From Martelella sp. AD-3 (GTDB lineage: Bacteria; Pseudomonadota; Alphaproteobacteria; Rhizobiales; Rhizobiaceae), in NCBI RefSeq assembly GCF_001578105.1, contig NZ_CP014275.1, forward strand, positions 4,055,001 through 4,119,000: 64,000 nucleotides of DNA, in the 5' to 3' direction. The notes under the pieces are model-generated. The model was not told the DNA's origin. It did not search any database and was given only the letters and a program-made list of their open reading frames with translations. The stretch's first letter is position 1. Every line of letters begins with the position of its first letter. The position numbers and the translations under genes were made by a program. Shown one piece after another: positions 59,817 through 64,000 of the stretch.

Positions 59817-60350
59817 ATGTCCCGGAATGTTGCCAAGCCCCGATCCAGCATGCCCCGCCTGCGCAAGCCAACTGCAGCGGACGGGGCCCAGATCTGGTCG
59901 CTCGTGAAGAACTGCAAGCCGCTCGACGAAAATTCGATGTATTGCAATCTCATTCAGGCCGAACATTTCGCCGATACCTGTGTTGTCGCGGAACTCGACG
60001 GAGAGATCGTCGGCTGGATCTCCGGCCACCTCATTCCCGCCAGGCAGGAACTGTTCGTCTGGCAGGTTGCCGTCGGCGAAAAGGCGCGCGGTCTCGGCCT
60101 TGGCAAGAAGATGCTGTTCGAACTGATCGAACGGGATGTCTGCGACGACATCACCCATCTGAAGACGACGATCACCGAAGACAACGACGCCTCCTGGGGC
60201 TTGTTCAAGAGCTTCACGCGCGCGCTCGGCGGAAAGCTGGCCGACGAGCCGCACTACGAGCGCGACACCCATTTCGACGGGCATCACGATACCGAGCACA
60301 TGGTGACCATCACCCTGCCGGAAGCCCGCGCGCTGGCGGATGCCGCCTGA
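59817..60350 (+). CDS. ectA: L-2,4-diaminobutyrate acetyltransferase
   Basis: A 177-residue GNAT enzyme making N-gamma-acetyl-2,4-diaminobutyrate, the second step of ectoine synthesis. The conserved LRKPTAADGAQIWSLVKNCKPLDENSMYCNLIQAEHFADT covers the substrate region, and the acetyl-CoA loop is RGLGLGKKML. The ATG at 59817 has GAAACGAGG upstream. First gene of the ectA-ectB-ectC-ask unit, 55 bases before ectB. Confidence 0.96.
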   Translation: MSRNVAKPRSSMPRLRKPTAADGAQIWSLVKNCKPLDENSMYCNLIQAEHFADTCVVAELDGEIVGWISGHLIPARQELFVWQVAVGEKARGLGLGKKMLFELIERDVCDDITHLKTTITEDNDASWGLFKSFTRALGGKLADEPHYERDTHFDGHHDTEHMVTITLPEARALADAA

Positions 60351-60405
60351 GCCAAACGCCCGAACCATTCCTTCTCAAAAATCGCTTCAAGCGAAAGGAC
60401 GACTC

Positions 60406-61692
60406 ATGCCTATGGACATGATCAAGAACGATGTTTTCAAACGCCGCGAAAGCGCCGCGCGCTCCTATTGCCGCAGCATGCCGGCCACCTTCACCCGCGC
60501 CAGCGGCTCGGAGATCTTCGACAAGGACGGCAACCGCTGGATCGACTTTCTGGCCGGCTGTTCCTCGCTGAATTACGGCCACAACGACGCCGACATGAAG
60601 GAAGCGCTGATCGAGCACATCGCGTCTGACGGCATCGCCCAGGGACTCGACCTGCACACCGATGCCAAGAGCGATTTCCTGAAGGCGATGGAAACCCACA
60701 TCCTGAAGCCGCGCGACATGGACCACAAGGTGATGTTCACCGGCCCGACCGGCGCCAACGCCGTCGAGGCGGCGATGAAGATCGCCCGCAAGTCGACCGG
60801 CCGCACCAATATCATCGCCTTCACAAACGGCTTCCACGGCGTCACCATGGGCGCGCTTGCCGCGACCGGCAATGGCTACCACCGCGGCGGCGCTTCGATG
60901 GACACTTCGGGCGTGACGCGCATCCCCTATGACGACTATGCCGAGGGCGTCGACAGCGCGGCGCTTCTCGAGCAGATGCTTGCCGACCCGTCCAGCGGCG
61001 TCGATGAACCGGCCGCGATCATGTTCGAGACCGTGCAGGGCGAAGGCGGGCTCAACGCCGCCTCTCCCGAATGGGTCCGCCGCATGGCCGAGATCGCCCG
61101 CAACCACGGCGCTCTGCTGATCATCGACGACATCCAGGCAGGCTCCGGCCGCACCGGTCATTTCTTCTCGTTCGAGGACATGGGCGTGACGCCGGATATC
61201 ATCACCATGGCGAAATCGGTCTCCGGCTTCGGCCTGCCGATGGCGCTGGTTCTGGTCCGTCCCGAGCACGATATCTTCGGCCCGGCCGAGCATAACGGCA
61301 CGTTCCGCGGCAACACCCATGCCTTCGTCACAGCCCGCGTCGCAATCGAGAAATTCTGGGCCGATGGCGCCTTCCAGAAGGAGCTTGCGGACAAGAGCAC
61401 GTTCCTGACCGGCGCGCTGGCGCGGATTGCCGCCGAAATCCCGGGCGCGACGCTGAAAGGTCGCGGCCTGATGCAGGGCGTCGACGTCGGCACCGGCGCG
61501 CTGGCGGAAGAGATTTGCGCCCGCGCCTTCGACAATGGCCTGATCATCGAAACCTCCGGCAACGAGGACCAGGTGGTCAAGGTCCTGGCGCCGCTCACCA
61601 CCTCGGAAGAAACCTTCAGCGAAGGCTTCGATATTCTTCTTGAGGCCGTGCGCGAGACGATCGCGTCGAAAACCCAGATTGCAGCGGAGTAA
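60406..61692 (+). CDS. ectB: Diaminobutyrate-2-oxoglutarate transaminase
   Basis: A 428-residue class III PLP aminotransferase that makes L-2,4-diaminobutyrate from aspartate semialdehyde. PLP lysine K270 is in ITMAKSVSGFG, with the Asp in LLIIDDIQAGSGRTG, and the N-terminal RSYCRSMPATFTRASGS is specific to EctB. The ATG at 60406 follows AAAGGACGACTC. It is 6 bases before ectC. Confidence 0.97.
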   Translation: MPMDMIKNDVFKRRESAARSYCRSMPATFTRASGSEIFDKDGNRWIDFLAGCSSLNYGHNDADMKEALIEHIASDGIAQGLDLHTDAKSDFLKAMETHILKPRDMDHKVMFTGPTGANAVEAAMKIARKSTGRTNIIAFTNGFHGVTMGALAATGNGYHRGGASMDTSGVTRIPYDDYAEGVDSAALLEQMLADPSSGVDEPAAIMFETVQGEGGLNAASPEWVRRMAEIARNHGALLIIDDIQAGSGRTGHFFSFEDMGVTPDIITMAKSVSGFGLPMALVLVRPEHDIFGPAEHNGTFRGNTHAFVTARVAIEKFWADGAFQKELADKSTFLTGALARIAAEIPGATLKGRGLMQGVDVGTGALAEEICARAFDNGLIIETSGNEDQVVKVLAPLTTSEETFSEGFDILLEAVRETIASKTQIAAE

Positions 61693-61698
61693 TTCAAA

Positions 61699-62097
61699 AT
61701 GATTGTACGTGACCTGAACGACATCATGGAGAACGACAAGGACCGCGTGGTCGCCGACGCCAAATGGCGTTCGATCCGCATGCTGCTCGCCGGCGACGGC
61801 ATGGGCTTTTCCTTCCACATCACCATTCTGGAAGCCGGCTCCGAGCATACCTTCGAATACAAGCACCATTTCGAAAGCGTCTACTGCATCAGCGGCAAGG
61901 GTTCGATCACCGATATCGCCACGGGCGAGACGCATCAGATCAAGCCCGGCGTGATGTATGCGCTGAACGAGCACGACCGTCATATCCTGCGCTCCGAAGA
62001 AGAGCTGGTGATGGCCTGCTGCTTCAATCCCCCGGTCACCGGTACCGAAGTGCATCGCGAAGACGGATCCTATGCCCCGGCGGAGGAAAATGCCTGA
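61699..62097 (+). CDS. ectC: Ectoine synthase
   Basis: A 132-residue cupin lyase that closes the ectoine ring. The start [19 protein letters not shown] and the cupin motifs [19 protein letters not shown] and [21 protein letters not shown] are diagnostic; the iron ligands Glu, Tyr and His lie in these segments. Short spacing from ectB and an overlap with ask show one operon. No ectD hydroxylase gene follows, so hydroxyectoine is not predicted from this locus. Confidence 0.97.
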   Translation: MIVRDLNDIMENDKDRVVADAKWRSIRMLLAGDGMGFSFHITILEAGSEHTFEYKHHFESVYCISGKGSITDIATGETHQIKPGVMYALNEHDRHILRSEEELVMACCFNPPVTGTEVHREDGSYAPAEENA

Positions 62098-63526
62098 ACC
62101 CATGGCCCATACTGTTGAAAAGATTGGCGGGACGTCCATGTCCCGCATCGATGAGCTCAGCGACACGCTGATCATCGGCGACCGCAAGAAGGACGAGCTT
62201 TACGGCCGGATCTTCGTGGTCTCCGCCTTTGGCGGCATCACCAACCTGCTGCTGGAGCACAAGAAGACCGGCGAGAACGGCGTCTATGCCGCTTTCGTCA
62301 ACAACCAGAGCCATCATGGCTGGCATGACGCGCTCGATCGCGTCGCCGACGCCATGAAGGAAGCCCATTTCAAGGTGCTGGACAATCCGGCCGATATCGA
62401 GCGCGCCGATGCCTTCGTGCAGGAACGCATTCTCGGCGCTCGCAATTGCCTGATCGATCTGCAGCGCCTCTGCTCCTACGGCCATTTCCGGCTGTCGGAG
62501 CATATGAGCCAGATCCGCGAACTGCTCTCGGGCCTCGGCGAGGCGCATTCGGCCTTCGCGACGACGCTTCTCTTGAAGCGCGCCGGCGTCAATGCCCGCT
62601 TCGTCGACCTTTCCGGCTGGCATGACGAGGGCGACCTTTCGCTCGATGACCGTATCCGCCAGGGGATCGATGACATCGACCTTGCAAGCGAAATGCCGAT
62701 CGTCACCGGCTATGCGCAGTGCATCGAAGGGCTGATGAGCGAATTCGACCGCGGCTATTCCGAGGTGACCTTCTCGCGTCTTGCCGCCCTTTCCGGCGCC
62801 AGCGAGGCGATCATTCACAAGGAATTCCATCTGTCCTCCGCCGATCCGGCGCTTGTCGGCGCCGATGCCGTGCGCAAGCTCGGTCGCACCAATTACGATG
62901 TAGCCGACCAGCTTTCCAATCTCGGCATGGAGGCGATCCATCCGAAGGCTGCAAAGACGCTGCGCCGGGCTGCCGTGCCGCTGCGCGTCACCAATGCCTT
63001 CGAGCCGAAGGATCCCGGCACGCTGATCGACGACCAGCCGGCCGAAAAGCCCGGCGTCGAGATCGTCACGGGCCTGGAACTTTACGCGCTGGAACTGTTC
63101 GAGCAGGACATGGTCGGCGTGAAGGGCTATGATGCGGCGATCCTCGAGGTACTGACCCGTCACAAGGTCCGGATCGTATCGAAGGTCTCCAACGCCAACA
63201 CGATCACCCATTATGTCGACAGTTCCCTCAAGGTGCTGCGCCGCGTTGAGAAGGATCTTGCCGAGCGCTGCCCGTCGGCGGAGGTATCCTCGCGCGCGAT
63301 CGCCATGGCCTCGGTCGTCGGCCGGGATCTGAATGGCCTTTCGGTGCTGACGCGTGGCCTTCAGGCGATTGCCGCCGCCGGGCATGAAGCGATCGGCGCG
63401 AGCCAGGGCCCGCGCAATGTCGACGTCCAGTTCATCGTGGACCGCGACGCGCTCGATCCGGTCATCATCGCGCTCCACCGCGCGCTGGCCGAACCGGAAC
63501 GCCCCGCCCTTTCAAAGGCGGCGTGA
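62090..63526 (+). CDS. ask: Ectoine-operon aspartate kinase (Ask_Ect)
   Basis: A 478-residue aspartokinase dedicated to ectoine supply. The kinase start [14 protein letters not shown] is the altered form of KFGGTS typical of the Ask_Ect group, followed by the kinase core ([22 protein letters not shown]), and a C-terminal ACT pair near 370-470. Such enzymes are less sensitive to lysine/threonine feedback. The ATG at 62090 has GGAGG and overlaps the ectC end by 8 bases; ATG 62102 is an alternative. A terminator follows. Confidence 0.95.
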   Translation: MPEPMAHTVEKIGGTSMSRIDELSDTLIIGDRKKDELYGRIFVVSAFGGITNLLLEHKKTGENGVYAAFVNNQSHHGWHDALDRVADAMKEAHFKVLDNPADIERADAFVQERILGARNCLIDLQRLCSYGHFRLSEHMSQIRELLSGLGEAHSAFATTLLLKRAGVNARFVDLSGWHDEGDLSLDDRIRQGIDDIDLASEMPIVTGYAQCIEGLMSEFDRGYSEVTFSRLAALSGASEAIIHKEFHLSSADPALVGADAVRKLGRTNYDVADQLSNLGMEAIHPKAAKTLRRAAVPLRVTNAFEPKDPGTLIDDQPAEKPGVEIVTGLELYALELFEQDMVGVKGYDAAILEVLTRHKVRIVSKVSNANTITHYVDSSLKVLRRVEKDLAERCPSAEVSSRAIAMASVVGRDLNGLSVLTRGLQAIAAAGHEAIGASQGPRNVDVQFIVDRDALDPVIIALHRALAEPERPALSKAA

Positions 63527-63562
63527 GCTCCGGCAGGCGACGAAAAATGACGGAGAGGGATT

Positions 63563-63598
63563 GAGGCCGGTCAGACGACGATCGGCCTCTTCTTTTTT
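63563..63598 (+). terminator. Terminator of the ectoine operon
   Basis: Arms GAGGCCG (63563-63569) and CGGCCTC (63583-63589) enclose a 13-base loop and are followed by TTCTTTTTT. It is a clear intrinsic terminator 37 bases after the ask stop. Confidence 0.8.
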
Positions 63599-63599
63599 G

Positions 63600-63998
63600 T
63601 CAGCGCGCCGCGCAGATGGTGGCGCGGCTGTTCGACCAGCATCCGCCCTTGCCCAGCCGAAAGTCATCCCCCAGCCAGCCCTGGGCATGGGTCGCTCCCG
63701 GCTCGCCGTTCCAGTGGCCCGAGGCAAAGCCGTTTCCGTCCGGACTGAGCTCGGCGAAATAGTCGGGCAGGTCATTCACGCGGTCGGTGTTGATCCAGAG
63801 CCTCCCGGTCCCGTCATTTTCCATCCAGATCGGGCAGTCGCCGCGCCGGTCGATATAGGTCATGCCATCGACGATCAGCCTGCAGCTTCCCTGAATGACG
63901 CTAGGCTCCCTCGCCGCCGGCGAGGCGGACTGGGTCACCGTTTGCGCCGCCGCCTCACGCGCGGCGGCTTGCCGACCGCTGGCGCAATCGAGCATCAT
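63600..63998 (-). CDS. Hypothetical protein, probably 5'-truncated by the window end
   Basis: At least 132 residues. Four cysteines (CRLIVDG, CPIWMEN, GGCWS and TICAAR) and tryptophans in a small, Gly-rich body suggest a secreted, disulfide-stabilised protein; an N-terminal signal would lie outside the window. Residues 1-35 are Ala-rich linker. The start shown is the first ATG inside the window and may not be the real one. I do not recognise the family. Confidence 0.6.
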   Translation of the reverse strand: MMLDCASGRQAAAREAAAQTVTQSASPAAREPSVIQGSCRLIVDGMTYIDRRGDCPIWMENDGTGRLWINTDRVNDLPDYFAELSPDGNGFASGHWNGEPGATHAQGWLGDDFRLGKGGCWSNSRATICAAR

Positions 63999-64000
63999 GT

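Noticed and set aside
60310..63478. Two long minus-strand frames opposite ectB-ectC-ask
   Set aside because: The sense ectoine genes are unmistakable and there is no ribosome site or domain in the antisense frames.
1..64000. CRISPR array, insertion sequence, prophage or integrative element
   Set aside because: I saw no regularly spaced direct repeats, transposase or integrase genes, or long terminal inverted repeats; gene content and composition look chromosomal throughout. The tRNA gene has no integrase beside it.

Overview
The window is a GC-rich (by eye roughly 60-65 %), densely coded stretch of an alphaproteobacterial chromosome, most likely a member of the Rhizobiaceae or a close relative within Rhizobiales/Hyphomicrobiales. 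Supporting signs are the order secA - parvulin isomerase - argJ - GNAT - mutT - comF - grxC - nitrilase - DUF1178, a rhizobial Porin_2 protein, homospermidine synthase, and a TGA-N9-TCA motif of the type bound by RirA. The complete ectABC-ask locus points to a salt-exposed or marine lineage (a Martelella-like organism would fit, but this is inference). No CRISPR array, rRNA, insertion sequence or prophage was recognised. One tRNA gene (tRNA-Ala, CGC anticodon) is present.

Layout. Bases 1-9400 carry cell-wall and housekeeping genes: a truncated M23 peptidase, a short ArsR regulator, a DUF882 protein, an operon of oligoendopeptidase F, pabB, a YciI-like protein and a DUF3445 haem oxygenase-like protein, then homospermidine synthase. 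Bases 9499-19600 hold the conserved secA-to-DUF1178 block and the tRNA. Bases 20068-25800 hold a porin, a POT peptide transporter followed by a relic of a methyltransferase, and a PA14-containing GH3 beta-glucosidase divergent from a TetR regulator.

Bases 26650-34850 are a divergent catabolic locus: two Gfo/Idh/MocA dehydrogenases, a FadR-type GntR regulator and a VOC protein on the minus strand, and a complete carbohydrate-type ABC transporter on the plus strand. The shared promoter region contains two TTGG-N5-CCAA operators, one filling the spacer of the transporter promoter. Bases 34969-43496 are a paaJ-A-B-C-D-E-(PF05138 paralogue)-Z-Y operon for ring epoxidation and cleavage of phenylacetyl-CoA; paaK, paaF, paaG and paaH are not in the window.

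Bases 43911-48606 are an iron-chelate-type ABC transporter operon (binding protein, permease, ATPase) behind a good promoter with an embedded RirA-type box, and it continues into two unusual genes: a 434-residue protein made of two related GATase/ThuA-like halves and a small FmdE-like protein. Bases 48675-57962 are a mosaic of divergent and convergent units: membrane sulfatase-like protein, flippase-like membrane protein, CDP-alcohol phosphatidyltransferase, GTP cyclohydrolase II with a degenerate N-terminal domain, a zinc-ligand-less MDR dehydrogenase, a PTPS-like protein lacking canonical catalytic residues, a GT4 glycosyltransferase, a methyltransferase, a stand-alone RibD reductase domain and cytochrome b561. 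Together these look like an uncharacterised pathway that converts a GTP-derived pyrimidine or pteridine into a modified, possibly glycosylated or lipid-linked product. This and the ABC/GATase-like/FmdE-like operon are the best candidates for undescribed biology.

The window closes with a PaaX-family regulator, a MarR (EctR-like) regulator divergent from ectA-ectB-ectC-ask with a strong palindrome just before ectA, and a partial secreted hypothetical protein.
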